Source: Pseudoxanthomonas sp. PXM02 (GTDB lineage: Bacteria; Pseudomonadota; Gammaproteobacteria; Xanthomonadales; Xanthomonadaceae). Taken from it: a stretch of 64,000 nt of DNA. The stretch covers positions 124,001 to 188,000 of the forward strand of contig NZ_JACVAK010000002.1 in NCBI RefSeq assembly GCF_014851805.1, given 5' to 3'. The translations under genes and the position numbers were made by a program. Numbering within the stretch: the first letter of the stretch is position 1; each line of letters begins with the position of its first letter. Below are positions 41,469 through 50,756 of this stretch, piece by piece. Under the pieces are notes generated by a model. It made no database searches, was not told the origin of the DNA, and saw only the letters and a list, made by a program, of their open reading frames with translations.

Positions 41469-41485
41469 AATGACACCGCTGGTCA
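41469..41485. promoter_or_regulatory. Predicted LacI-family operator between TonB receptor and kdgK
   Basis: AATGACACCGCTGGTCA; its half AATGACACCG is the inverse complement of CGGTGTCATT in the other two sites. It lies about 97 bases upstream of the receptor and 127 upstream of kdgK. The other half is less conserved. Confidence 0.58.
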
Positions 41486-41611
41486 AAAACAACGCTAACA
41501 GAGTGTGCGCTGCAACAACAACTGTCTGACGGGCCGGTTTATCTTGTCCCATGGACAAGCCGGAACGGCCTGCAAGGCGCATGGCCTCAACGCCACGGGA
41601 GAAGAGGGGAG

Positions 41612-42628
41612 ATGGGGAAGATCGTCTGTTTCGGTGAGCTGCTGCTGCGCCTCGGCGCACCGGGTCGCCAAGTGCTGTTGCAATCGCCGGTGCTCGATGT
41701 CCATGTCGGCGGTGCGGAGGCGAATGTCGCCGTGTCGCTGGCGCGTTTCGGCCACGACGCGCGCATGGTGGGACTCGTCACGGACAACGCGCTGGGTGAA
41801 GCCGCACTGGGCGAGTTGCGCAGGTACCGCGTCGACACGCGTGCAGTGCAGCAGTCGGCCGGGCGCATGGGTCTTTACTTCCTGACGCCCGGCGCCATCC
41901 AGCGGCCGAGCGAAGTGCTGTACGACCGGGCGGATTCGGTATTCGCGCGCGCCGGTGGTGGTACGCACGACTGGCCTGCACTGCTCGAAGGCGCGGACTG
42001 GCTGCACGTCTCCGGCGTGACGCCGGCGTTGGGCCAGTCGGCTGCGGACGGCGTGCTGCTTGCGGTCAAGGCAGCCCGGGCGTCGGGGGCGAAGGTATCG
42101 TTCGACGGCAACTTCCGTCCCAAGCTGTGGGACGCCTGGGGCGGTGATGCACCGGCGATCCTTCGCGGCCTGATGTCGCAAGCCGACCTCCTGTTCGCCA
42201 GTCAACGCGACCTTCAGGTCGTGCTCGGCCTGGACTTCCCCCAGGCTACTCCGCAGGAGCGTTTCGCGGCAGGCGCGGCGGCCGCGTTCAAGGCGTTTCC
42301 GCACCTGCAGCAGATGGCGGCCACGGTGCGCGTGCAGCGCAGCGTCGATCACCATGCACTGTCGGGCATCACCGCGCTGCGTGACGGCAGCCTGTTGACC
42401 ACGCCGTCCTACGAGGTGTCGCCGATCGTCGACCGCATCGGCACGGGCGACGCGTTCGCGGCGGGCGTGCTGCACGGTGGGCTGACCGGCCTGAGCGCGG
42501 CCGAGGCGCTGCACTTCGGCGTGGCGGCGGCCTGCCTCAAGCACTCGTTGCCGGGCGACTTCAATCTGGTGGCCGCAGCGGATGTGCAGGCGTTCCTCGG
42601 CGAGAACAGTCTGGACGTCAAGCGCTGA
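41612..42628 (+). CDS. kdgK: 2-keto-3-deoxygluconate kinase (PfkB family)
   Basis: A 338-residue ribokinase-superfamily enzyme phosphorylating 2-keto-3-deoxygluconate to KDPG for the Entner-Doudoroff route. It starts MGKIVCFGELLLRLGAPG, has HVGGAEANVAVSLARFG (substrate-site glycines), SFDGNFRPKLWD typical of KdgK, and the C-terminal catalytic motif IVDRIGTGDAFAAGVLHG with the base Asp. It completes the chain from KduI and KduD. It diverges from the TonB receptor. A KDPG aldolase is not in the window. Confidence 0.92.
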   Translation: MGKIVCFGELLLRLGAPGRQVLLQSPVLDVHVGGAEANVAVSLARFGHDARMVGLVTDNALGEAALGELRRYRVDTRAVQQSAGRMGLYFLTPGAIQRPSEVLYDRADSVFARAGGGTHDWPALLEGADWLHVSGVTPALGQSAADGVLLAVKAARASGAKVSFDGNFRPKLWDAWGGDAPAILRGLMSQADLLFASQRDLQVVLGLDFPQATPQERFAAGAAAAFKAFPHLQQMAATVRVQRSVDHHALSGITALRDGSLLTTPSYEVSPIVDRIGTGDAFAAGVLHGGLTGLSAAEALHFGVAAACLKHSLPGDFNLVAAADVQAFLGENSLDVKR

Positions 42629-42643
42629 TGCTCCGGAAGCGCA

Positions 42644-42668
42644 GGAGATGTTGCGTTGCGACATCTCC
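42644..42668 (+). terminator. Hairpin after kdgK
   Basis: GGAGATGT/ACATCTCC form an 8-bp stem with a nine-base loop, without a T-run. Possible weak terminator or processing site. Confidence 0.35.
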
Positions 42669-42760
42669 GGACGCAGCAAAATCTATCGTTTGAAAATGCC
42701 GGGGCGGGCTTTGCTGTCTGCCTGTTTCCCGCAGACTGCGCGCCATGATGAGCGCCGTCC

Positions 42761-43603
42761 ATGCGTAGCAAGTTGTTCGTGCCCGGAGATCGCCCGGCGC
42801 TGTTCGCCAAGGCGATGGCGGGTGATGCCGACATGCTGTCCTTCGATCTGGAGGACGCGGTGGCGGTCGCCGCCAAGGCGGAGGCGCGCACCCAGGTGTC
42901 CGCCTATCTGCGCAATGCGCCGCATCGCGCGGCCGGCAAGCAGGTGATCGTCCGTACCAACGCGTGGCACTCGTCGGCGTGGGAGGACGATCTTCGTGCG
43001 TTGCTGCCGCTCGACATCGACCTGATCAACCTGCCCAAGATCGAATCGGCCGAACAGCTCAAGCAGGCCGCGGCGGAGATCGAAGCCATCGAAGCCAGGC
43101 TGGGTATCCGGGGTGGTGCAGGCCTGCTCGTCAACATCGAGACCCCGCGCGCGCTGCGCCATGCCGTCGCCATCGCGATCGCGCATCCCCGCGTGCGTGG
43201 CCTGCAGCTTGGGCTCGGCGATCTGTTCGAACCACACGGCATCCGCCGCACCGACCTGCGCAACGTGCACGCGGCACAGTACGCATTGCGCATGGCGGCG
43301 GCCGAGGCGGGCGTGTTCGCCTATGACGCCGCCTTTCCCGGGCTGGACGACGAAACCGGCTTCCGCGCAGAAGCCGAATCTGCGCGCGCACTCGGCTATG
43401 TCGGCAAGAGCTGTGTGCACCCGCGCCAGGTAGCGTGGGCCAATACGGTGTTCGCACCAACGCAGGAAGAAGTGGACGCGGCGCGAAGCATCGTCGATGC
43501 CGCACGAGACGGGGTGTATGCAGTGGAAGGACGCATGGTGGATGCACCGTTTCTCGCGCGAGCGCGCGCCGTGATCGCCCAGGCCGAAGGACGGCAGGCG
43601 TGA
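42761..43603 (+). CDS. CitE-like HpcH/HpaI family lyase
   Basis: A 280-residue TIM-barrel protein of the citrate lyase beta-subunit-like group: MRSKLFVPGDRPALFAKAM, LSFDLEDAVAVAAKAEAR (metal-binding Asp/Glu), INLPKIESAEQLK, LLVNIETPRALRH with the key Glu, and GLGDLFEPHGIRR, then SARALGYVGKSCVHPRQV near the C-terminus. Relatives cleave or form acyl-CoA or keto acids. There are no CitD, CitF or CitG genes here, so it is not a citrate lyase complex. It is coupled by GTGA overlap to the symporter gene, which suggests a role in the pectin or related acid pathway. Confidence 0.82.
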   Translation: MRSKLFVPGDRPALFAKAMAGDADMLSFDLEDAVAVAAKAEARTQVSAYLRNAPHRAAGKQVIVRTNAWHSSAWEDDLRALLPLDIDLINLPKIESAEQLKQAAAEIEAIEARLGIRGGAGLLVNIETPRALRHAVAIAIAHPRVRGLQLGLGDLFEPHGIRRTDLRNVHAAQYALRMAAAEAGVFAYDAAFPGLDDETGFRAEAESARALGYVGKSCVHPRQVAWANTVFAPTQEEVDAARSIVDAARDGVYAVEGRMVDAPFLARARAVIAQAEGRQA

Positions 43604-46035
43604 CGCGCCCTTCCCGTCTGCCCATCCAGCGCTCCATGGCCTGGGGAGCGCGGCTGCGCTACCTGTTGTTGCTCGCCTGCGTGCTCGCACTGCTGCCGGC
43701 AACGGCCTTCGCGGAAAGCCTGGCAGGACTCCGCCAGTCGACACTGCCCGCGCCACCGGCACCGGTGCACGCACTGCGAACGGCGGGCGGGCGACTGCTG
43801 GCCTTCTCCGATGACCGCGTGCTGGCCTGGTCGTCGGCGTCACCGCAATGGCAGCCGGTGCAGCTCCCGGGAGGGGCGACGGCACGGGACGGCTGGCAGA
43901 ACGCCGCCATCGACAAGCTGTACCGCGTATCCACCACGGATGACGTTGCGACGGCCACGTTGCAGACAGCGGAACTGGTCGGCGACCGGCTGTCGCTGCG
44001 GTCGCTGCCTGCGCTCCCGGTGGCGTTGCACGACATCCGCCTCGCCGAACATGCTGGCGTCCTCTATGTCGCCGGCGTCGATGCCGCGAAGCAGCCGCAC
44101 CTGTTGCGACGCACACTCGCGCAGGCGATGTCGGCCTGGCAAGCGATGCCGACGTGGCCGGGCGGTGCTGCGGCCGGCACGCTGGTCGCCCAGCGTGGCG
44201 AACTGGTCGTCACCGCACCCGCGCAACCGCACGACGCGGTGTGGCGCTGGTCGCCCGACAACGGATGGCAGGCGCTGGCTCCGGTTCCCGGCCGCGTGCT
44301 TGCCAGCGAAGGTGCGCGTGCGACCGGGCAGGCACATGTGCTGTACCTGCTGCAGTCGTCGGACGGAAAGCCGCCCCGCCTGGCAACGTTCCACACCATC
44401 ACCCGCGCGTGGGCAGACCTGCCGGCGTTGGAAGGCGTGCTGCCGACGACCTTGACGGCCTGGGGGACCGGGTTCGCCGGCTGGGACACGCAGGCATCGA
44501 CGCTCGGCACGGTCGAACTGACGGCGCAGACCTACCTGCTGAAGTGGCTCGACTGGCTGGTGATCGTGGTCTATCTGGCCGCGATGGTCGGCATCGGCCT
44601 GTACTTCTACCTGCAGGAGAAGCGTGCCTCGACGGCGGACTTCTTCGTCGGCGGCCGCAGCATTCCGTTCTGGGCAGCGGGCGTCAGCCTGTACGCCACG
44701 AACACCAGTTCGATCAGTTTCATCGCCATCCCGGCCAAGGCGTTCGAGACGAACTGGCAGTACCTGACCAACAACCTGATCGCGGTGCTGGGGCTGGTGT
44801 TCGTCGCCATCTGGATCGTGCCCCTGCTGCGTCGCCTGGACCTGATGTCCGTCTTCTCCTACCTCGAGAAGCGGTTCCATCCGGCCATCCGCATGCTGGC
44901 CAGTGCGCTGTGCATCGCCATGCAGATCGGCAGCCGCATGAGCGTCATCCTGTTCCTGCCCGCGCTGGCGATCGCCACGATCACCGGCCTGGACGTGGTG
45001 TGGAGCATCCTGATCATGGGGGTGTTCACCATCGTCTACACCACGCTGGGTGGCATGAAGGCGGTGATCTGGACGGACTTCGTGCAGGTGTTCGTGATGT
45101 TCGGCGGCGCGATCTTCGCCATCGGCTTCATCATCTACCACCTCAACGGCGGCGTCCCGGAATTCCTCCAGGTCGCGATGGCCGAGAACAAGACCCAGCT
45201 GTTCGATTTCAGCTTCGACCTCACCAAGGCCACGGTCTGGGGTTTCATCTTCCTGGTCGTGTTCGACGTGGTGCTGACGTTCCCGAAGGATCAGGTGCTG
45301 ATGCAGCGCGTGCTGTCGACCAAGTCCGACAAGGAAGCCGGCCGTTCGATCTGGACGTTCGCCGCGATCATGATCCCCGGCGGCTTCTTCTTCTATGCCA
45401 TCGGTACCGCGCTGTACGTCTACTACCAGTCGCACCCCGAGCGGATGAACCCGCTGCTGCCGATCGACGCGACGTTCCCGCTGTTCATCGCGGCGGAATT
45501 GCCTGCAGGCGTCACCGGGCTGATCATCGCCGGCATCTTCGCCGCTGCCATGTCCACGCTGTCCAGCATCATCAACAGCGTGTCGACGCTGGCGTCGGTC
45601 GACTTCTACGAGAAGCTGGCGAAGAACCCGACGCCCAAGAAGAGCGTCCTGTTCGCCGAGATCATGGGTGTGCTGGTCGGCCTGGCCGGTATCGCCATCG
45701 CGCTGGTGCTGTCGCGCTACGACATCCACTCCCTGTTCGACGTGTCCATCGAACTCGCCGGCCTGCTCGGGGGTGGTTTCGCGGGCGCCTACACCCTGGG
45801 CATGTTCACCCGCCGCGCGAACTCGCAGGGCGTCGCCATCGGCATCGGCTCCAGCATCGTGCTGACGCTGCTGATCTGGTCCATGGACCTTGTGCATCCG
45901 TACTTCTACCTGGCGATCTCGATCCTGCTCTGCATCGTCATCGGCTATGCGGCGAGCTGGCTGTTCCCGGCGCCGACGCGTTCGCTGCAAGGCCTGACCA
46001 TCCATCGCCAGGACGCCGTGACGGGTACGGAATGA
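43600..46035 (+). CDS. Sodium:solute symporter with N-terminal kelch-like propeller
   Basis: An 811-residue fusion. After a signal-like hydrophobic segment (YLLLLACVLALLPATAFAE), about 250 periplasmic residues form kelch/galactose-oxidase-like blades (VHALRTAGGRLLAFSDDRVL, LHDIRLAEHAGVLYVAGVDA, WRWSPDNGWQALAPVPGRVL). From about residue 310 comes an SSS-family permease of about 13 helices: STADFFVGGRSIPFWAAGVS, SLYATNTSSISFIAIPAKAF, GLIIAGIFAAAMSTLSSIIN, with sodium-site-like serines. It could epimerise or capture a sugar acid just before import, as kelch proteins can act on sialic acid, but the ligand is unknown. The GTG start overlaps the CitE-like stop. Confidence 0.85.
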   Translation: MTRPSRLPIQRSMAWGARLRYLLLLACVLALLPATAFAESLAGLRQSTLPAPPAPVHALRTAGGRLLAFSDDRVLAWSSASPQWQPVQLPGGATARDGWQNAAIDKLYRVSTTDDVATATLQTAELVGDRLSLRSLPALPVALHDIRLAEHAGVLYVAGVDAAKQPHLLRRTLAQAMSAWQAMPTWPGGAAAGTLVAQRGELVVTAPAQPHDAVWRWSPDNGWQALAPVPGRVLASEGARATGQAHVLYLLQSSDGKPPRLATFHTITRAWADLPALEGVLPTTLTAWGTGFAGWDTQASTLGTVELTAQTYLLKWLDWLVIVVYLAAMVGIGLYFYLQEKRASTADFFVGGRSIPFWAAGVSLYATNTSSISFIAIPAKAFETNWQYLTNNLIAVLGLVFVAIWIVPLLRRLDLMSVFSYLEKRFHPAIRMLASALCIAMQIGSRMSVILFLPALAIATITGLDVVWSILIMGVFTIVYTTLGGMKAVIWTDFVQVFVMFGGAIFAIGFIIYHLNGGVPEFLQVAMAENKTQLFDFSFDLTKATVWGFIFLVVFDVVLTFPKDQVLMQRVLSTKSDKEAGRSIWTFAAIMIPGGFFFYAIGTALYVYYQSHPERMNPLLPIDATFPLFIAAELPAGVTGLIIAGIFAAAMSTLSSIINSVSTLASVDFYEKLAKNPTPKKSVLFAEIMGVLVGLAGIAIALVLSRYDIHSLFDVSIELAGLLGGGFAGAYTLGMFTRRANSQGVAIGIGSSIVLTLLIWSMDLVHPYFYLAISILLCIVIGYAASWLFPAPTRSLQGLTIHRQDAVTGTE

Positions 46036-46107
46036 CCGCGCATGCGCCATAAGTCCCGTCGCTGCCTCGCCCGTGCTCGTGTAGCCTGACGCGGACAGGG
46101 GGAGCGC

Positions 46108-46983
46108 GTGGACACCCAGTTCCTGAATACCTTCGTGGTGGTGGCGGACCGTGGCTCGATGGCCGCGGCCGCGCGCGTGCTCAACATCACCCCTGCGGCG
46201 GTCGCCCAGCAGATCCGCACGCTGGAACGCGAGCTCGGCGCGCCACTGATCGCGCGCGCCGGCCGCACCGTCAGCCTGACGGAGGAAGGCTCGCGCATCC
46301 TGCAGCGCGCACGGGACCTGCTGCGCGACGTGGCCGACATGCGCAGCGTCGCCAACGACAGCGAAGTTTCCGGCGAACTGCGCCTGGGCGCGTGCCCCAC
46401 GGCGCTGGCCGGCATGCTGCCCGACATCCTGGCGCGCATGGTCGACAAGTTCCCGCAGATCAACGTCTATATCCGGCCGGGCTACTCGGCCGAGCTCTAC
46501 CGCGCGGTCGAGGCGGGCGAACTGGATGCCGCGCTGGTGCTGCAGGCGCCCTACAACCTGCCCAAGACCTGCGACTGGCAACTGCTGCGCGAAGAACCGC
46601 TGGTGATGATCGCGCCAGCGCGGATGGCCGGCCGCGATCCGCACGAGCTGCTGCGCACCGAACCGCTGATCCGCTACGACCGCAACCAGTGGGGCGGACG
46701 CGTGGCCGACGACTACCTGCACGCCGCCGGCATCGTGCCGCACGAGCGTTTCGAGCTGAATGGGCTCAACGCCATCGCGGTGATGGTGGACCGCGGGCTG
46801 GGCGTGTCGCTGGTGCCCGACTGGGCGCGCCCGTGGCCGGAAGGCCTGGACCTGGTGCGCATTCCGCTGCCGCTGCCCAGCGAGCCGCGGCGGATCGGCA
46901 TGGTGTGGTCGCGCTCGTCGGTGCGCATCCGCCTGGTCACCGTGCTGCTGCAGGAGAGCCGCGTCGCCACCGGCCATGCCTGA
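46108..46983 (+). CDS. LysR-family transcriptional regulator
   Basis: A 291-residue regulator with the LysR N-terminal helix-turn-helix FLNTFVVVADRGSMAAAARV and LNITPAAVAQQIRTLERELG, and an effector domain with two Rossmann-like lobes (LRLGACPTALAGMLPDILAR, ELDAALVLQAPYNLP, DRGLGVSLVPDWARPWPEGL). The start is GTG after GGGGGAGCGC. It is transcribed toward the TonB receptor operon 229 bases downstream and separated from the symporter by 72 bases. Regulation of the 47-60 kb operon is the simplest inference. Confidence 0.88.
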   Translation: MDTQFLNTFVVVADRGSMAAAARVLNITPAAVAQQIRTLERELGAPLIARAGRTVSLTEEGSRILQRARDLLRDVADMRSVANDSEVSGELRLGACPTALAGMLPDILARMVDKFPQINVYIRPGYSAELYRAVEAGELDAALVLQAPYNLPKTCDWQLLREEPLVMIAPARMAGRDPHELLRTEPLIRYDRNQWGGRVADDYLHAAGIVPHERFELNGLNAIAVMVDRGLGVSLVPDWARPWPEGLDLVRIPLPLPSEPRRIGMVWSRSSVRIRLVTVLLQESRVATGHA

Positions 46984-47211
46984 GCGATGCGATGTTGCAG
47001 TGCACGCTACAAAAACTAGCCTGTGAACATATCCGCGGGCGATTCTTCCGTGACGGACGTCGACCTAGGCTTTGACCATCGTCGGGTTCACGCGTCTGGG
47101 AGGAACGCTGGGCACGCCGGCCGCCAGGGCGGCCTTTCTCGCATACCCACCTAGTCACGCGCCGACGCGCCCGCGCGCTCGCCGTCCACCGAAGCATTCC
47201 GAGAACAGACC

Positions 47212-49452
47212 ATGAAACAGGTACCCGCCGCGTTCGGCGTTTTCCTGCTGGCCGCTGCCGTCAGCGCCAGCGTCAAGGCCCAACAGAACACCCCGCCGCC
47301 GCAGGATGCGGCCGCCGAACAGGAGCGCGCGAAGGATGCCACCGACCTGGACCAGGTGATCGTCACCGGCGTCCGTTCGCCGAAGGCGGTCGACAGGATC
47401 CCGGGCGCGGTATCGCTGGTCAGCAAGGAAGAGATCGCGCACACGCTGCTGGTCACCGAAGATGCGACCGCCGTGCTGGCGCGTACCGTGCCGGGCTACG
47501 CCGAATCGTCCCAGGCCATGAGCAACAGCGGCGAGACGCTGCGTGGCCGCGTGGCGCTCCGTCTGTTCGATGGCGTGCCGCAGGGTTCGCCGCTGCGCGA
47601 TGGCAGCCGCAACGCCACGTTCACCGACATGGGCATCGTCGGTCGCGTCGAGGTCATCAACGGTCCCTCCGCGTCCGAGGGCGTCGGCGCGTCCGGCGGC
47701 ATCATCAACTACATCTCCACCGTGCCGACCAAGGAAGGCAGCGAGTTCCGCTTCCTCAGCCGCTACTCCACCCAGTTCGAGGACGACAGTGCAGGCTGGA
47801 AGCTCGGCCTGAACTACGCCTACAAGCAGGACAACTACGATCTGGTCGCCGGCGTCTCGCGCATCGACCGCGGCATGGGCTACGACGCCGACGGCGTGCG
47901 CCTGGGCATGAACACCAGCGGCTCGCTGCACGATTCGGTTACGCGCAACGTCTTCGTCAAGGGCGGCATCAACTTCGGCGAAGACCTCGAGAAGCGCCTG
48001 CAGATTAGCTACAGCGACTTCAAGATCGAAGGCAACGGCAACTACATCCAGGTGGATGGCTGCCGCTATGAGCCGGGCTGGTGCGAAGATCCGCATCCGA
48101 ACACCTCCGAGCGCGGCCACATCTTCGGCAGCAAGGCCGAGTTCAACGACTTCAGGCAGATCAACGCGCAGTACACCGACGCCGACTTCTTCGGCGGCAC
48201 GCTGAACCTCAATGCTTACTGGGCCGACCAGGCCATGCGCTATCCGCCGGAGAACGGCGCCGATCGCCAGGACCCGGACATCCCGCCGAACGGTCCCGAC
48301 GGCCTGATCTGGGACCAGTCGGAAATCAACTCGGACAAGGTCGGTTTCCGCCCCTCGTGGGTGCGTGGCCAGCTGTTCGGCGTCGACGGTCTCGAGCTGC
48401 GTGCCGGTATCGACTGGGTCCGCGACAAGGCCGACCAGCGCCTGGCGTTGACCAATCGCCTGTGGGTGCCGCCGATGACGTACGAAAGCCTCGCGCCATA
48501 TGCCCAGCTGAGCTGGGATGTCGGTCCTCTGACCTTCAGCGGCGGTATCCGCCACGAAGACGGCGAACTGAGCGTGGATGACTACACCACCACCTGGTAC
48601 CGCAACCGCGTATTCGTGCAGGGCGGTACGCTGTCCTACACCGAGACGCTGTACAACTTCGGTGCGATCTGGCGCATCACCGACCAGTGGTCCGTGTTCG
48701 CGGCCTATGGCGAGGGCTTCGGTCTGCCGAACGTCGGCATCCCGCTGCGCAACATCAATTATCCGGGCCAGAGTGTCGACGGCATCATCGACCTGCAGCC
48801 CATCGTGGTCGACAACCGCGAAGTCGGCGTCAACTGGCGCGGTGACACCACGTCATTCAGCGCGTCGTACTACGACTCGAAGGCCGATTTCGGCACCTCG
48901 CTCGCGATCGATCCGGCCACCAACGACTTCGTGCTGAACCGCGCGCCGACCCGGATCAAGGGTTTCGAGTTCTCCGGCGACTGGAACATCAACGAAGACT
49001 GGAAGCTCAGCGGCATCTACTCGCGCATCCGCGGCAAGACGGCGTTCTGGAATGCCGATACCACCGGCCGTTATCCCGCCGGCGGACTCAACAAGCCGAT
49101 GGGTGCGCTGGACGTCAATCCGGACAAGATCGCCCTGAGCGTGCGCTGGAAGTTCAATGAGGCCGGCGACGTCACCCTCGGCTCCACCACGCTGCTGTCG
49201 CGCGATCTGAGCGGCAGCGACGTGCGCGAGTTCGATGGTGCGACGTACTCCTACGAGGAGCACACCGAGGGCTACACGCTGTTCGACCTCGGCATGAACT
49301 ACCGCGTGGAGAAGTGGGGCCGTTTCTCGGTGGGCATCGAGAACCTGGCCAACAAGCAGTACATCCTGACCTGGTCGCAGGTACCGGGCTTCCGCAACTA
49401 CTGGGCGGGCCGCGGCCGCATGTACTCGTTCACCTACGAATACACGTTCTGA
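47212..49452 (+). CDS. TonB-dependent receptor heading the GH127/PQQ operon
   Basis: A 746-residue outer-membrane receptor. The signal peptide ends AASVKAQQ-like, and the plug begins LDQVIVTGVRSPKAVDRIPG with VEVINGPSASEGVGASGGII. The barrel ends RMYSFTYEYTF with the aromatic C-terminus. The medium size and plug resemble ferric-siderophore type receptors rather than the large glycan type, but the operon content argues for an organic ligand. Only 14 bases separate it from the serine hydrolase gene, and five genes follow in the same direction. Confidence 0.92.
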   Translation: MKQVPAAFGVFLLAAAVSASVKAQQNTPPPQDAAAEQERAKDATDLDQVIVTGVRSPKAVDRIPGAVSLVSKEEIAHTLLVTEDATAVLARTVPGYAESSQAMSNSGETLRGRVALRLFDGVPQGSPLRDGSRNATFTDMGIVGRVEVINGPSASEGVGASGGIINYISTVPTKEGSEFRFLSRYSTQFEDDSAGWKLGLNYAYKQDNYDLVAGVSRIDRGMGYDADGVRLGMNTSGSLHDSVTRNVFVKGGINFGEDLEKRLQISYSDFKIEGNGNYIQVDGCRYEPGWCEDPHPNTSERGHIFGSKAEFNDFRQINAQYTDADFFGGTLNLNAYWADQAMRYPPENGADRQDPDIPPNGPDGLIWDQSEINSDKVGFRPSWVRGQLFGVDGLELRAGIDWVRDKADQRLALTNRLWVPPMTYESLAPYAQLSWDVGPLTFSGGIRHEDGELSVDDYTTTWYRNRVFVQGGTLSYTETLYNFGAIWRITDQWSVFAAYGEGFGLPNVGIPLRNINYPGQSVDGIIDLQPIVVDNREVGVNWRGDTTSFSASYYDSKADFGTSLAIDPATNDFVLNRAPTRIKGFEFSGDWNINEDWKLSGIYSRIRGKTAFWNADTTGRYPAGGLNKPMGALDVNPDKIALSVRWKFNEAGDVTLGSTTLLSRDLSGSDVREFDGATYSYEEHTEGYTLFDLGMNYRVEKWGRFSVGIENLANKQYILTWSQVPGFRNYWAGRGRMYSFTYEYTF

Positions 49453-49466
49453 TCCACGATCCACGG

Positions 49467-50756
49467 ATGTCGGCTCTCCCCCACGCTGCGTCCCCCCGCG
49501 CCGTCTCCTCTCCAGGACGGCGCGGGGCCTGGATCGCCCTGATGCTCTCGCTGGTCGCGTCTTCCGTGGCGGCGATGCCACCGTCTGCGGTGCCGCCACA
49601 CGCACCGCTGGACACCTTCCTCGCGCAGGCCGTTGGAGACGACGGTTATCTGGGTGCCGTCGCCCTGGTGTCCAGGCAGGACCAGGTGATCTACCACGGC
49701 GCGTTCGGCCATGCCGACCCGCAGGGCACGTCGCTGCATGAAGACGCGATCTTCCGCATCTACTCCATGACCAAGCCCGTCACCTCGGTGGCGGCGCTGA
49801 TGCTGGTCGAAGAGGGCAGGCTGGGCCTGGACGATCCGGTGGCGAAGTACCTGCCGGTCTTCGCGCAGTTGAAGCGGGTGACCGGCGGCGATGCCGACGC
49901 TCCGCAGCTCGCGCCGGTGGCGCGCACGCTGACCGTCCGCCATCTGCTGACCCATACGGCCGGCTTTGCCACCGGCGGCGACGACATCCGCGTCGCGTCA
50001 GCGCTGCTGCAACGGCAGGCGCCGGAAGAAGCCGCGGATCTCGCGGGTTACGCGGACCGCGTCGCGCGCGCACCGCTGGCCGACGAGCCTGGCACCCGAT
50101 TCCGCTACGACGGCGTCAATACCGAAGTGCTGGCGCGCGTCATCGAAGTCGCCAGCGGCCAGCCGTTCGATCGATTCCTGCAGGCGCGCATCCTGTCGCC
50201 GCTCGGCATGCGCGACACCGGCTTCGAGGTTCCCGCCGGGCAACGGGCGCGTGTGATGGCACTGACCTCGCGCGATGCCGAAGGTCATCGCGTTCTCGCG
50301 GACACGCCTTCTGCGCGAACGCCCGGCGTGCCACTGCGGGCTTACACGAGTGGTGCAGGTGGACTGTATTCCACCGCGGCCGACTACCTGCGCTTCGCGC
50401 GCATGCTCGCCAACGGCGGGGAACTGGACGGCGTACGCCTGCTGAAGCGGGAGACCGTCGCGATGATGATGAGCGACCAGTTGGCCGCGTTCGATCCTGC
50501 GGTGCCCGCGCCGGAACCCGGCGAAGGCTTCGGCCTGGGCGGCTATGTCATCACCGATCCGGCGAAGACCACGCGCCCCGGCTCGCCCGGCCAGTTCGGC
50601 TGGTCGGGCGCGGCGTCCACCTATTTCACGATCGATCCTGTGCGCCATCTCGTCATCGTGCTGATGTCGCAGCATCTGCCGGTGGAGGGCGCGCCTGCAC
50701 TTCCCAAGCTCGCCGGTCCGTTCTATCGGCAGGTGTACGCGGACGTGTCGCCATGA
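49467..50756 (+). CDS. Beta-lactamase-family serine hydrolase
   Basis: A 429-residue exported protein; the signal segment GAWIALMLSLVASSVAAMPP precedes the mature enzyme. The class C/EstB-type motif SxxK is IYSMTKPVTS (Ser100, Lys103), and the Tyr motif is in RYDGVNTEVLARVIEVASGQ (about Tyr214). The C-terminal SGAGGLYSTAADYLRFARML and GWSGAASTYFTIDP segments are family-typical. Members act as esterases, transesterases or D-aminopeptidases rather than true lactamases. Its stop is shared with the ribokinase start (ATGA). Confidence 0.87.
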   Translation: MSALPHAASPRAVSSPGRRGAWIALMLSLVASSVAAMPPSAVPPHAPLDTFLAQAVGDDGYLGAVALVSRQDQVIYHGAFGHADPQGTSLHEDAIFRIYSMTKPVTSVAALMLVEEGRLGLDDPVAKYLPVFAQLKRVTGGDADAPQLAPVARTLTVRHLLTHTAGFATGGDDIRVASALLQRQAPEEAADLAGYADRVARAPLADEPGTRFRYDGVNTEVLARVIEVASGQPFDRFLQARILSPLGMRDTGFEVPAGQRARVMALTSRDAEGHRVLADTPSARTPGVPLRAYTSGAGGLYSTAADYLRFARMLANGGELDGVRLLKRETVAMMMSDQLAAFDPAVPAPEPGEGFGLGGYVITDPAKTTRPGSPGQFGWSGAASTYFTIDPVRHLVIVLMSQHLPVEGAPALPKLAGPFYRQVYADVSP

